Assembly (NCBI GenBank): GCA_017457345.1
Contig: JAFTHR010000141.1
Location: 1-17,266 of the forward strand
Origin: Clostridia bacterium
GTDB taxonomy: Bacteria > Bacillota > Clostridia > Christensenellales > Borkfalkiaceae
Length of the DNA: 17,266 nt
Direction: 5' to 3'
Shown here one piece after another: positions 1 to 6,376 of this stretch. Numbering within the stretch: the first letter of the stretch is position 1; each line of letters opens with the position of its first letter. The translations under genes and the position numbers were made by a program. The notes under the pieces are model-generated. The model searched no databases. It saw only the letters and a program-made list of their open reading frames with translations, and was not told the DNA's origin.

Positions 1-1642
1 AGCCCGCTAACGGGCCGGAACTCATACATTCGCGCAAGCCTTTTTCCACGGCGGGGAAGTAGGACTTGGGTACTGCGCCGCCAACCACTTCTTCGTCGAA
101 CACGAAATCTTCTTCGGTGGGCTCGAAACGGATCAAACAATGCCCGTATTGACCGTGCCCGCCCGTTTGCTTGCGGTATTTTCCTTCCGCTTCGGCAACG
201 CCGCGGATCGTTTCCATATACGCCACTTGGGGCTCGGAAAGTTTCACGTCTACCCCGTAGCGAGATTTAATCTTTTTCGCAAGCAATTCCAGTTGCATAT
301 CCCCTTGCCCGCTCAAAAGGATTTCGCCCGTAGCGGCGTTCTTTTCCACGGAGAAGGTGTAGTCTTCTTCCATCAGTTTATTGAGCCCTACAAAGATTTT
401 ATCTTCTTCCCCTTTCTTTTCAGCGCTCACCGCCAAAGAGAGTGTGGGCTTGGGGAAGTGGATGGGCTGGAACTTCACTTTTGCGTTCACGTCGCAAAGG
501 GTATCCCCCGTGTAGGTATCGCCGAGTTTACTAACCGCGCCGATATCCCCCACTTCGAGTTGTGGCACGGCTTCCGTTTTCTTACCGCGTACCACGTAGA
601 TTTGCCCGATCCGTTCTTCCTTTTCGGTGTTCGGGTTCCAAACGGACATACCGCTCTTCAGCGTGCCGCGGAATACCTTTAAATAACTGAGTTTGCCCGA
701 GTACGGGTCGATAACCGTTTTAAACACTTGCGCGGCGAGCGGGCCGTCTGCTTCCGCTTCTATACGGACAACTTTATCGGCAACCAAATCGTCTACGAGC
801 GCGCTGCGTTCGCTTGCTTGCGGCATATAGGTGACGATTTCATTGAGCAAATTGATAACGCCGCGGTTTTGGAGTGCGCTCCCTGCCATCACGGGGATGG
901 TGTTTACGGTTGCAATCCCCACGCGAATGCCGCGGATCGTTTCTTCACGGGATAAGAAGCCCGTTTCAAAGTATTGATCCAGGAGCACCTCGTCGTTTTC
1001 CGCCGCCGTTTCCATTAAGTTATATTGCATAGTGCGAACTTGTTCTTTCAACTCTTCCGGAATAGGAATTTCCTGCGGGCCTTCGGCTTTGAAAAGATAC
1101 GCGCGTTCCTGCAAGGCGTTAATACAGCCTTGCATTTTGCCGTTTTCCATAATCGGGATTTGAATAGGCGCAAGTTTCCCTGCGTATTTTTCTTTGAGCG
1201 CGGCAACCGTGCCGAAATAATCGGCGTTTTCTTTGTCCATACCGTTGATAAAGATGATGAGCGGTTTGCCGATCTTTAAGCAATTATCCACAACCGCTTC
1301 CGCGCCTACGGGAATCACGCCGTTTGCGCCGATAACGAGCAGAGCACCGCCTGCGGCACGCAAGCCTTGCGTTCTCTCTCCTTCAAAATCGTAGTAGCCG
1401 GGCAGGTCGAGCAAATTAACTTTAACGCCTTTCCAGGTAAGGTGCGAGCAAGACGTGTAAACGGACATTTTCTTTGCCCGTTCGAGTTCGTCGAAGTCGG
1501 AAACGGTCGTCCCGTCTAAAACTTTTCCTTGCCGATCGATAGCGCCTGCGCTGGCGAGCATTGCTTCCACGAGCGTGGTTTTGCCTTCGCCGCTGTGCCC
1601 GATTACCGCGATATTACGGATATTTTCTCCGTGAGTGTTCAT
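1..1642 (-). CDS. EF-G-like translational GTPase, N-terminal 547 residues (partial)
   Basis: The gene runs off the left edge; its ATG is at 1642-1640 behind a GGGGG ribosome site. The family is a ribosome-associated translation-factor GTPase related to EF-G, about 690 residues long. Visible are the P-loop GHSGEGKTT (residues 15-23), switch II DLPGYYDF (79-86), a beta-barrel domain II, domain III (KPTLSLAVS onward) and the start of domain IV (TGGHGQYGHC). Domain V is outside the window. Canonical EF-G has AHxDAGKT and DTPGHVDF; the GHSG P-loop and the Tyr in place of the catalytic His mark the FusA2/EF-G-2-like branch, so this is probably not the main elongation factor. The G4 guanine-binding motif, normally (N/T)KxD, reads NGMD (133-136), which is odd for any GTPase. 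The product could be the organism's EF-G paralogue of unknown role. Family assignment is firm; function is not. Confidence 0.93.
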   Translation of the reverse strand, partial: MNTHGENIRNIAVIGHSGEGKTTLVEAMLASAGAIDRQGKVLDGTTVSDFDELERAKKMSVYTSCSHLTWKGVKVNLLDLPGYYDFEGERTQGLRAAGGALLVIGANGVIPVGAEAVVDNCLKIGKPLIIFINGMDKENADYFGTVAALKEKYAGKLAPIQIPIMENGKMQGCINALQERAYLFKAEGPQEIPIPEELKEQVRTMQYNLMETAAENDEVLLDQYFETGFLSREETIRGIRVGIATVNTIPVMAGSALQNRGVINLLNEIVTYMPQASERSALVDDLVADKVVRIEAEADGPLAAQVFKTVIDPYSGKLSYLKVFRGTLKSGMSVWNPNTEKEERIGQIYVVRGKKTEAVPQLEVGDIGAVSKLGDTYTGDTLCDVNAKVKFQPIHFPKPTLSLAVSAEKKGEEDKIFVGLNKLMEEDYTFSVEKNAATGEILLSGQGDMQLELLAKKIKSRYGVDVKLSEPQVAYMETIRGVAEAEGKYRKQTGGHGQYGHCLIRFEPTEEDFVFDEEVVGGAVPKSYFPAVEKGLRECMSSGPLAG

Positions 1643-1674
1643 AACTTTGTCCCCCTTATAAACTGATTTTGGGT

Positions 1675-1693
1675 AAAAAACCGAAAGTTTCGG
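1675..1693 (-). promoter_or_regulatory. small hairpin plus T6 in the leader of the EF-G-like gene
   Basis: On the minus strand CCGAAACTTTCGG is followed at once by six T residues, inside the predicted 5' leader between the promoter at 1716-1744 and the ATG at 1642. The dyad is perfect but short (about 4-6 bp), so it may be an attenuator-like element, a weak terminator or chance. Confidence 0.3.
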
Positions 1694-1715
1694 TCACTTT
1701 TTGATAAGTATTAAC

Positions 1716-1744
1716 ATTATAGTATACTTTCACGGATTTTTCAA
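1716..1744 (-). promoter_or_regulatory. sigma-A promoter of the EF-G-like gene
   Basis: Read on the minus strand: -35 TTGAAA (1744-1739), 17-nt spacer, -10 TATAAT (1721-1716). The predicted start near 1709 gives a leader of about 67 nt before the ATG at 1642. Confidence 0.8.
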
Positions 1745-1818
1745 GGGGTTTTTCAAAAAAAACTTAGGCGGCGGGGTAGAAAAGGGGAGAATGATTGCGC
1801 TCGGCGTGCGCGAAAGAA

Positions 1819-1847
1819 TTGACAAGAGTGAAAAAAAGGACTATAAT
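1819..1847 (+). promoter_or_regulatory. consensus sigma-A promoter of the cysteine desulfurase gene
   Basis: Perfect TTGACA (1819-1824), 17-nt spacer, perfect TATAAT (1842-1847). Transcription should start near 1854, leaving a short leader that contains the GGGAGAGAAGG ribosome site. It is divergent from, but does not overlap, the promoter at 1716-1744. Confidence 0.88.
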
Positions 1848-1876
1848 AAACGGGAAGAAAACAGGGAGAGAAGGAA

Positions 1877-3019
1877 ATGGAACGGATCTATTTCGACCAC
1901 GCGGCAACCACGCCGCTCGATAAAGAGGCGTTTGAAAAAGCCGCGCCTTACTACACGGAGTTTTTCGGCAACGCCGATTCTCCCCACTCGTTCGGGCGAA
2001 AAGCGCAGGCGGCGGTGGATCAAGCGCGGGATAAAATTGCCGAACTTTTAGGCGCGAAACCGAGCGAGATTTATTTCACTTCCGGTGGCACGGAAAGCGA
2101 TAACTGGGCGCTTACGGGCTGCGCCGAAGCAAAGAGAAAAGAAGGAAAAAACAAAGTTTTAATTTCGGCGATTGAGCATCACGCCGTTTTAGAAACGGCG
2201 CAAAAACTTGCCCAAAACGGCTTTGAAATAGGCTATATTCCCGTAAATGAGCAGGGCAGGGTAGAGATTTCCGCGCTTTTAGAGATGATGGACGAGCACG
2301 TGGCGGTTGTTGCCGTAATGGCGGCGAACAACGAAACGGGCGTTGTGCAGCCTTGCAAAGAGATTGCAAAAATCGCGCATAGTTGGGGTGCGCTCTATTT
2401 TATGGACGCCGTTCAACTTGCTCCTTACGCGCGCATCAACGTGAAAGAAATAGAAGCGGACGCGGTGGCTATTTCGGCGCATAAATGCTACGGGCCGAAA
2501 GGGGTTGGCGCGCTGTATATTAAGGAAAAAGTAAAGGTAGGCAAACTCATTGTAGGCGGTGAACAAGAGCGCGGAATGCGCGGCGGCACAACCGCCGTAC
2601 CGCAAGTGGTGGCGTTCGCGTGCGCGTATGAAAAGTGCGTGCAGGAAGCGGAAGAAACGGCAAAGAAGATGGCAACTTATAAAAAACTGTTTTTGCAAGA
2701 ACTTGCCGAATTAGAGTTTGCGAGCGTGAACGGGGACGTGGAAACATCCCCCACGGGCGTAGTCAACTTGAAACTGAGCGGCGTGGAGAACGCGGCGTTT
2801 TTATACAGTATGGACTTGCAGGGGGTGGCAATATCAGCGGGATCTGCCTGTGCAAGTGCTTCGGTAAAGCCGAGCCACGTGCTCCTTGCAATGGGGCTTA
2901 GCGAAGCGGAAGTAAAAAACAGCGTTCGCTTTAGTTTTGGCAAAGGGAACACGGAAGAAGAAATCGTTCGCGGCGCAAAGATCGTAAAAGAGACGGCGCG
3001 CAAGATAAAAAACGCGTAA
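1877..3019 (+). CDS. cysteine desulfurase (NifS/IscS family)
   Basis: PLP enzyme that removes sulfur from cysteine as a persulfide, for Fe-S clusters or tRNA thiolation, in the cytoplasm. At 380 residues it has full family length. Landmarks: N-terminal YFDHAATTP, the EHH motif (100-102) with a PLP-stacking His, the PLP-pyridine Asp in YFMDAVQ (D177), the Schiff-base Lys in SAHKCYGPKG (K203), and the persulfide Cys in SAGSACASAS (C325) on the long mobile loop typical of the IscS/NifS type rather than the SufS type. The start has a good ribosome site (AAGGAA) just upstream. No IscU/NifU scaffold, IscR or MnmA gene adjoins it here; the next gene is a ferredoxin. The scaffold and partner are therefore not visible, and iscS or nifS cannot be chosen from sequence alone. 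Confidence 0.95.
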   Translation: MERIYFDHAATTPLDKEAFEKAAPYYTEFFGNADSPHSFGRKAQAAVDQARDKIAELLGAKPSEIYFTSGGTESDNWALTGCAEAKRKEGKNKVLISAIEHHAVLETAQKLAQNGFEIGYIPVNEQGRVEISALLEMMDEHVAVVAVMAANNETGVVQPCKEIAKIAHSWGALYFMDAVQLAPYARINVKEIEADAVAISAHKCYGPKGVGALYIKEKVKVGKLIVGGEQERGMRGGTTAVPQVVAFACAYEKCVQEAEETAKKMATYKKLFLQELAELEFASVNGDVETSPTGVVNLKLSGVENAAFLYSMDLQGVAISAGSACASASVKPSHVLLAMGLSEAEVKNSVRFSFGKGNTEEEIVRGAKIVKETARKIKNA

Positions 3020-3047
3020 AAAAGGGTTAAAAATGGCGAGCAATCCC

Positions 3048-3076
3048 TTTACTAATCCAAAAAAATATGCTATAAT
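3048..3076 (+). promoter_or_regulatory. extended -10 promoter of the ferredoxin gene
   Basis: TATAAT (3071-3076) preceded by TGC (extended -10), with a weak -35 TTTACT (3048-3053) at 17 nt. It lets the ferredoxin be made independently of the desulfurase, although no strong terminator separates the two. Confidence 0.65.
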
Positions 3077-3107
3077 GGAAACAATGAAAAAACGGAGGTA
3101 GGAAATT

Positions 3108-3281
3108 ATGTCGCGTATTATTACTGACGAATGCGTTGCTTGCGGCGCGTGCTGTGATACTTGTCCCGTTGAAGCGATTGCGCTTGGCGACGCGGGTATT
3201 TACGTTGTAGATCCCGACGTGTGCGTGGACTGCGGCGCTTGTGAAGACGCTTGCCCTACGGGTGCGATCAAAGAGGCGTAA
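3108..3281 (+). CDS. 2[4Fe-4S] ferredoxin
   Basis: A 57-residue clostridial-type ferredoxin: a small soluble low-potential electron carrier. Two classic cluster motifs are present: C9-x2-C12-x2-C15-x3-C19-P and C39-x2-C42-x2-C45-x3-C49-P. Each motif's last cysteine ligates the other cluster in this fold. C16 is an extra cysteine next to C15. The start is set by GGAGG about 8 nt upstream of ATG 3108. It lies 88 nt after the cysteine desulfurase and has its own promoter at 3071. A strong terminator follows 11 nt after the stop. The pairing with a desulfurase is logical for Fe-S supply, but ferredoxins serve many partners, so the specific electron donor and acceptor are unknown. Confidence 0.95.
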   Translation: MSRIITDECVACGACCDTCPVEAIALGDAGIYVVDPDVCVDCGACEDACPTGAIKEA

Positions 3282-3292
3282 AAGTACAACCG

Positions 3293-3324
3293 AAAAGGCT
3301 CGGAGAAACTCCGAGCCTTTTTTT
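3293..3324 (+). terminator. rho-independent terminator after ferredoxin
   Basis: A 13-bp perfect stem (3293-3305 with 3309-3321, core GGCTCGGAG/CTCCGAGCC), AAA loop and a run of T to 3324. Confidence 0.93.
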
Positions 3325-3370
3325 CTTATCGTTTGCGCGCAAGAAAAATGGGTTAATTTGTTGAATATAG

Positions 3371-3399
3371 TTGAAAAATGGCGAAAAAGATGGTATAAT
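3371..3399 (+). promoter_or_regulatory. sigma-A promoter of the hpt operon
   Basis: TTGAAA (3371-3376), 17-nt spacer ending in TGG (extended -10), TATAAT (3394-3399). The leader of about 24 nt holds only the GGAGGG ribosome site, leaving no room for a purine riboswitch. Confidence 0.85.
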
Positions 3400-3429
3400 A
3401 AACGCAAATACGAATGAACGGAGGGAATT

Positions 3430-3972
3430 ATGCCTACGGTGGAAGAGTATCAAAGCAAAATTAAGCGTGTTTTAATTACCAAAGAAGAAATCGATGCGGC
3501 AATTGTAAAAGCGGGGAAATATATCGATTCGCTTTACGACGGTCGCCCCATTTTACTCGTTAGCGTTTTAAAAGGCGCGTTCGTGTTTATGGCGGACTTA
3601 TGCCGCGCGGTGAGCGTACCCTGTGAAATCGGGTTTATGTGCGCAAAGAGTTATTACGAAGGAACGGTTTCTTCCGGCGTTGTAAAAATCACGATGGATT
3701 TAGATAGAGAGATCGAAGGCTACCACGTGATAATCGTGGAAGATATTATCGACACGGGCAGAACACTGAACGATTTGGTGCAAGTGTTAAAAGCGCGCAA
3801 TCCGCTTTCCTTGCGCGTGGTATCCCTGTTAGACAAGCCGTCCCGCCGTTTGGTGGATTTCAAAGGTGACTATACCTTATTTACCATCCCCGATCATTTC
3901 GTTATCGGGTACGGGTTAGACTGCGCCGAATACTATCGCAACCTGCCTTATATAGCGGAATACGGCGAATAA
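3430..3972 (+). CDS. hpt: hypoxanthine phosphoribosyltransferase
   Basis: Purine-salvage enzyme that joins hypoxanthine (and usually guanine) to PRPP, giving IMP or GMP. The 180-residue length is typical. Visible are the LKG loop (47-49), the flexible active-site loop SYYEGTVSSG (74-83), the PRPP-binding signature VEDIIDTGRTL (103-113), the purine-contacting Lys in LLDKPSRR, and the C-terminal IPDHFVIGYGLD followed by YRNLPYI. The start has GGAGGG at good spacing and follows its own promoter. The downstream membrane-protein gene begins 9 nt after the stop, so the two are probably cotranscribed. In many Firmicutes hpt sits between tilS and ftsH; neither is present, so this is a different context. 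Confidence 0.96.
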   Translation: MPTVEEYQSKIKRVLITKEEIDAAIVKAGKYIDSLYDGRPILLVSVLKGAFVFMADLCRAVSVPCEIGFMCAKSYYEGTVSSGVVKITMDLDREIEGYHVIIVEDIIDTGRTLNDLVQVLKARNPLSLRVVSLLDKPSRRLVDFKGDYTLFTIPDHFVIGYGLDCAEYYRNLPYIAEYGE

Positions 3973-3981
3973 GGGGCTACC

Positions 3982-4740
3982 ATGGCATTACTGAGCCGTT
4001 CGAAAGCCGTTTTATTTAAAATGGTAGACGACATCAAGAAAGTACTCTTTTTCGTCAACGTTTTCGTTCCCATCATTTTCTTTGGAAACTACGGTTATTC
4101 CATTTACAAAAACGTTCATCACTTAGCCTTTCTTATTATCTATTCGCTACTGTTTGTACTTTCGGTTATTGCGTACGTGCACTATTTAGCAACGCACAAA
4201 AAATCTTCGAAAAACAGCAAAGGCGTAAAGCGAGTTATCAAGTCCTTTAAATACCTTTTGAACGCGGCAATGATCGGCGTTAAGGTGTTTGAAATGGTGA
4301 AATACGGCTTGGGCGATTTCGATAAGATCTTGTTGATGATCTCGGCGATTTCGCTTGCGGTGCAAGTGCTTATTATGCTCGTGAGCATTTATATAGATAA
4401 CTACGTGAAACTGTTCAGCGCGTCGCTGGAAATGGACTTGGCTTTCTTCACAAAACTTTCCAAACTCGGCGGAGTGAAAGGGGCAATGTATGAACTAGTA
4501 GACGCACCTTTAGAAGCGATTGCAAATAAGATTGAAAACAAACAACCCGAATACACGGAAACGGAACTTTACTTAAACGAACTTGCGCAAAAATACGAAG
4601 CAGAAGAAGCAAAGCGCAAGAAACAAAAAATTGAAGAAAAGAAAAAACTCGGCGAAGAGCGCGCCGAAAACAAAAAACAAGAAATTGTGGAACATTTAAA
4701 AACGATTAAAGAAAAAGTCTTTCACAAAAACGCAAAATAA
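3982..4740 (+). CDS. membrane protein with C-terminal charged coiled tail, unknown function
   Basis: I do not recognise this 252-residue protein. It has about three to four hydrophobic segments (roughly 21-42, 48-70, 93-108 weak, 115-138), with a basic loop at 72-90. Next come a less hydrophobic amphipathic stretch (145-185) and a Lys/Glu-rich tail (196-248), strongly predicted to be helical or coiled coil and presumably cytosolic. The start ATG lies 9 nt after hpt behind AAGGGG; Met14 is an alternative without a better ribosome site. It ends at a bidirectional terminator. Cotranscription with hpt suggests shared expression but not a shared pathway. Lys/Glu-rich tails occur in membrane-anchored scaffold proteins; no catalytic motif is visible. 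Confidence 0.85.
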   Translation: MALLSRSKAVLFKMVDDIKKVLFFVNVFVPIIFFGNYGYSIYKNVHHLAFLIIYSLLFVLSVIAYVHYLATHKKSSKNSKGVKRVIKSFKYLLNAAMIGVKVFEMVKYGLGDFDKILLMISAISLAVQVLIMLVSIYIDNYVKLFSASLEMDLAFFTKLSKLGGVKGAMYELVDAPLEAIANKIENKQPEYTETELYLNELAQKYEAEEAKRKKQKIEEKKKLGEERAENKKQEIVEHLKTIKEKVFHKNAK

Positions 4741-4743
4741 ACG

Positions 4744-4773
4744 AAAAAGCACCCCTAGGTGGGTGCTTTTTTT
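4744..4773. terminator. bidirectional terminator between convergent genes
   Basis: Stem 4744-4754 with 4761-4771 (AAAAAGCACCC / GGGTGCTTTTT), loop CTAGGT, T-run on both strands (T7 on plus, T5 on minus). It serves the membrane-protein gene and the XRE regulator. Its stem nearly equals that of the terminator at 5497-5526. Confidence 0.92.
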
Positions 4774-5215
4774 ATTTTATTCTACCAAGCAGATAATCAA
4801 CGGAAACGTCGAGAGTGTTTGAAAGGACGAGCAAATTATCGAGAAACGGCTGAGTTTTTCCTTTCAACCATTTATTAAAATTATCGTAAGACAACCCCGT
4901 TTTTTTGTGCAAGCCGTATTGAGAAATGTTTTTTAAAGCAAGCAAATCGCGAAAACGCTCGGCGAACGGCGGAGCAGGTTGATAGCAGATTTCATATTTC
5001 GGCTCGTCTGTAAGACCAATTAAGAAATCGGCGGAACAATGAAAATAATCCGCGAGAGCCAAGAAATTACTTAAAGAAGGCAGACGCACACCTTGTAAAT
5101 AACGCGTGATCGCGCTCCGCGAAATTGCAATTTGTTCCGCTAACGATTTTGGTGTTTCTTCGTGCTCGTCCATTAACTCGGCGAGCCTTTCTTTTACTTT
5201 CGACAAAATAACCAT
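4772..5215 (-). CDS. tandem helix-turn-helix XRE-family regulator
   Basis: A 147-residue protein made almost entirely of two XRE/Cro-type DNA-binding domains: residues about 6-68 (SLAEQIAISRSAITRYLQG, then ALADYFHCSADFLIGL) and about 84-145 (SQYGLHKKTGLSYDNFNKWLKG, then SNTLDVSVDYLLGR). No sensor, peptidase or oligomerisation domain is left over, so signal sensing is not obvious. It is divergent from the 46-residue ORF at 5356. The 140 bp between them holds a 40-bp imperfect palindrome covering both -35 regions, the expected place for autorepression. ATG 5215 has AAGGA about 10 nt upstream. A phage-type or element-borne repressor is possible, but no phage gene is nearby. DNA binding is well supported; the target and inducer are inference. 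Confidence 0.92.
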   Translation of the reverse strand: MVILSKVKERLAELMDEHEETPKSLAEQIAISRSAITRYLQGVRLPSLSNFLALADYFHCSADFLIGLTDEPKYEICYQPAPPFAERFRDLLALKNISQYGLHKKTGLSYDNFNKWLKGKTQPFLDNLLVLSNTLDVSVDYLLGRIK

Positions 5216-5236
5216 AAACTAGACATCCTTCTACAA

Positions 5237-5266
5237 ATTATTATCTACGACTTTGGTACAAAACAA
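5237..5266 (-). promoter_or_regulatory. probable promoter of the XRE regulator
   Basis: Minus strand: -35 TTGTTT (5266-5261), then AATAAT at 18 nt (5242-5237) or TAATAA at 17 nt. The -10 is poor, so the exact box is uncertain. It mirrors the plus-strand promoter around the palindrome centre. Confidence 0.5.
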
Positions 5267-5286
5267 TTGATTTGTGCCAAAGTCGT
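5247..5286. promoter_or_regulatory. 40-bp imperfect palindrome, probable operator
   Basis: Left arm ACGACTTTGGTACAAA (5247-5262) and right arm TTTGTGCCAAAGTCGT (5271-5286) match at 15 of 16 positions as an inverted repeat. The centre CAATTG (5264-5269) is itself a palindrome, leaving 2 mismatched pairs out of 20. The two divergent -35 boxes meet at the centre. The likely ligand is the tandem-HTH protein encoded at 4772-5215 (inference). Confidence 0.8.
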
Positions 5287-5296
5287 GATGTATAAT
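5267..5296 (+). promoter_or_regulatory. promoter of the 46-aa ORF
   Basis: TTGATT (5267-5272), 18-nt spacer, consensus TATAAT (5291-5296). The -35 and most of the spacer lie inside the palindrome, so operator occupancy should block polymerase. Confidence 0.72.
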
Positions 5297-5355
5297 AAAT
5301 GTATTAAGAAATCGGCGCGCGATTTACGAAAGAAAAAAAGGAGGGATAGAAAGTT

Positions 5356-5496
5356 ATGACGAAAGAAGAGTTTTTGCAAACGCTACTGGTGATGCTCAAA
5401 GACGAGATTGTTGGCGAAGTTGTGCTTGAGCGTGGAAACGTGCTCGTTCGCTTGGAAAACGGTGAAACGTTTTGCGTTAGCGTGAAAAAAGCATAA
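5356..5496 (+). CDS. 46-residue small protein, unknown function
   Basis: A short but well-supported gene: its own promoter, AGGAGGG ribosome site at 5339-5345, ATG at 5356, TAA at 5494 and an immediate strong terminator. The protein starts MTKEEFLQTLLVMLKDE, an acidic amphipathic helix. An alternating beta-like half follows (VGEVVLERGNVLVRLENGETFCVSV) with a probable hairpin turn at ERGN or ENGE, ending KKA. It has no signal peptide or membrane segment and one Cys (C40). It is divergent from the tandem-HTH regulator over a shared palindrome, which suggests the regulator controls it. I do not recognise the family. It could be a regulator partner, a small anti-repressor or a stand-alone folded micro-protein; the sequence alone does not choose. 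Confidence 0.82.
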   Translation: MTKEEFLQTLLVMLKDEIVGEVVLERGNVLVRLENGETFCVSVKKA

Positions 5497-5526
5497 AAAA
5501 AGCACCCCGTTCAAGGGGTGCTTTTT
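5497..5526. terminator. bidirectional terminator between the small ORF and NlpC gene
   Basis: Stem AAAAAGCACCCC (5497-5508) with GGGGTGCTTTTT (5515-5526), loop GTTCAA. T-runs follow the stem on both strands. It shares 12 identical bases of the left arm and 11 of the right arm with the terminator at 4744-4773. Confidence 0.93.
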
Positions 5527-5527
5527 C

Positions 5528-6373
5528 TTAGATAAATCGCCGAGTTTCTATATAGTAGTTCCAATAACGAGTGTCCGACATTTTCACTATGCGCGCGTAG
5601 TCGGAAGCGGTGTGGAGCATATAGTCGTTTCCTAAATAGATCCCCACGTGCCCCACGCGGTTGATGCCGGTGTTATTCACACGGTATTCGTTGGTGAAAT
5701 AAATGCAGTCACCCCGCCGCAGGTTGGATTTAGAAACGTACTTTCCCTGTACCACTTGGGTGCGGGTGTTAACGTCTAAATTGACGCTAGCACCATGATA
5801 GAAAATGTATTGCATAAGCGAAGAGCAATCAAAAGCCGCTACCGAGAAACCGCCAAGGAGTTTTCCTTTGCCGTTATGTAGCCGCGTTGCGCCGTACACG
5901 TATTTCGTTCCCACGAGTTTGTACCCGATTTCAATCACTTGTTCAATGCGTTCGTCGTCGCTTTTTTCCAGCGAAAAAGTTTGAGCGTAGTCGGCGTGCA
6001 GATAAGCGATTTTGTTCTTATAGTACACGGCGTACCAATTCCCTTTCTTTTCACGGAGCAGATAGCGGGTGTTTTTCTCCGCCGTGCCAACAACGCTAGC
6101 AGAAGTGCTCGGCGAAGAACGCAGGTTCACGCTCGTGCCTTTGCAGATGATGAGTTCGTCCGTTTTTACTACCACTTCGGGCTCGGTTGGTTTGTTTTCT
6201 TCCTTATCGACCGCGGGCGGCGGGGTTGGAGTATCGGGTTCTACGGTTGGATCGCTTGGGAGCGGCGCAGAGATCTCCGGGGGGATAATTTCGCCTTGTT
6301 CTTGCTTTTCGCAGGCGTATAGCGCGGGGGTGAGTGCCGCCGCAAGCAGTAAACATAAAATGCTTTTTTTCAT
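5528..6373 (-). CDS. lipoprotein with SH3b and NlpC/P60 peptidase domains
   Basis: Predicted cell-surface peptidoglycan endopeptidase. Numbering from ATG 6373: signal peptide with lipobox LYA-C (lipidated C21); Pro/Glu-rich linker about 29-70; bacterial SH3 domain about 72-130 (SVNLRSSPSTSASVVG, WYAVYY, AYLHADY) for wall binding; NlpC/P60 domain about 140-281. Its catalytic set is C183 in AFDCSSLMQYIF, H242 in GHVGIYLGN and H254 in MLHTAS. The family cleaves stem peptides (often gamma-D-Glu to diamino acid). AGGAGG lies 12 nt before ATG 6373 and 9 nt before an in-frame TTG at 6376, so the start could be one codon earlier. The 281-residue length is ordinary for a one-SH3 member. A leader of about 126 nt with possible structure precedes it. 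It is not in an operon. Confidence 0.94.
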   Translation of the reverse strand: MKKSILCLLLAAALTPALYACEKQEQGEIIPPEISAPLPSDPTVEPDTPTPPPAVDKEENKPTEPEVVVKTDELIICKGTSVNLRSSPSTSASVVGTAEKNTRYLLREKKGNWYAVYYKNKIAYLHADYAQTFSLEKSDDERIEQVIEIGYKLVGTKYVYGATRLHNGKGKLLGGFSVAAFDCSSLMQYIFYHGASVNLDVNTRTQVVQGKYVSKSNLRRGDCIYFTNEYRVNNTGINRVGHVGIYLGNDYMLHTASDYARIVKMSDTRYWNYYIETRRFI

Positions 6374-6376
6374 CAA

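Noticed and set aside
140..1279. Several plus-strand open frames opposite the EF-G-like gene
   Set aside because: They are antisense to a continuous frame with GTPase motifs and show no family signature.
3019..3056. Hairpin AAAGGG...CCCTTT after the cysteine desulfurase as a terminator
   Set aside because: Only 6 bp with a bulge and a long loop, no T-run, and it overlaps the ferredoxin -35.
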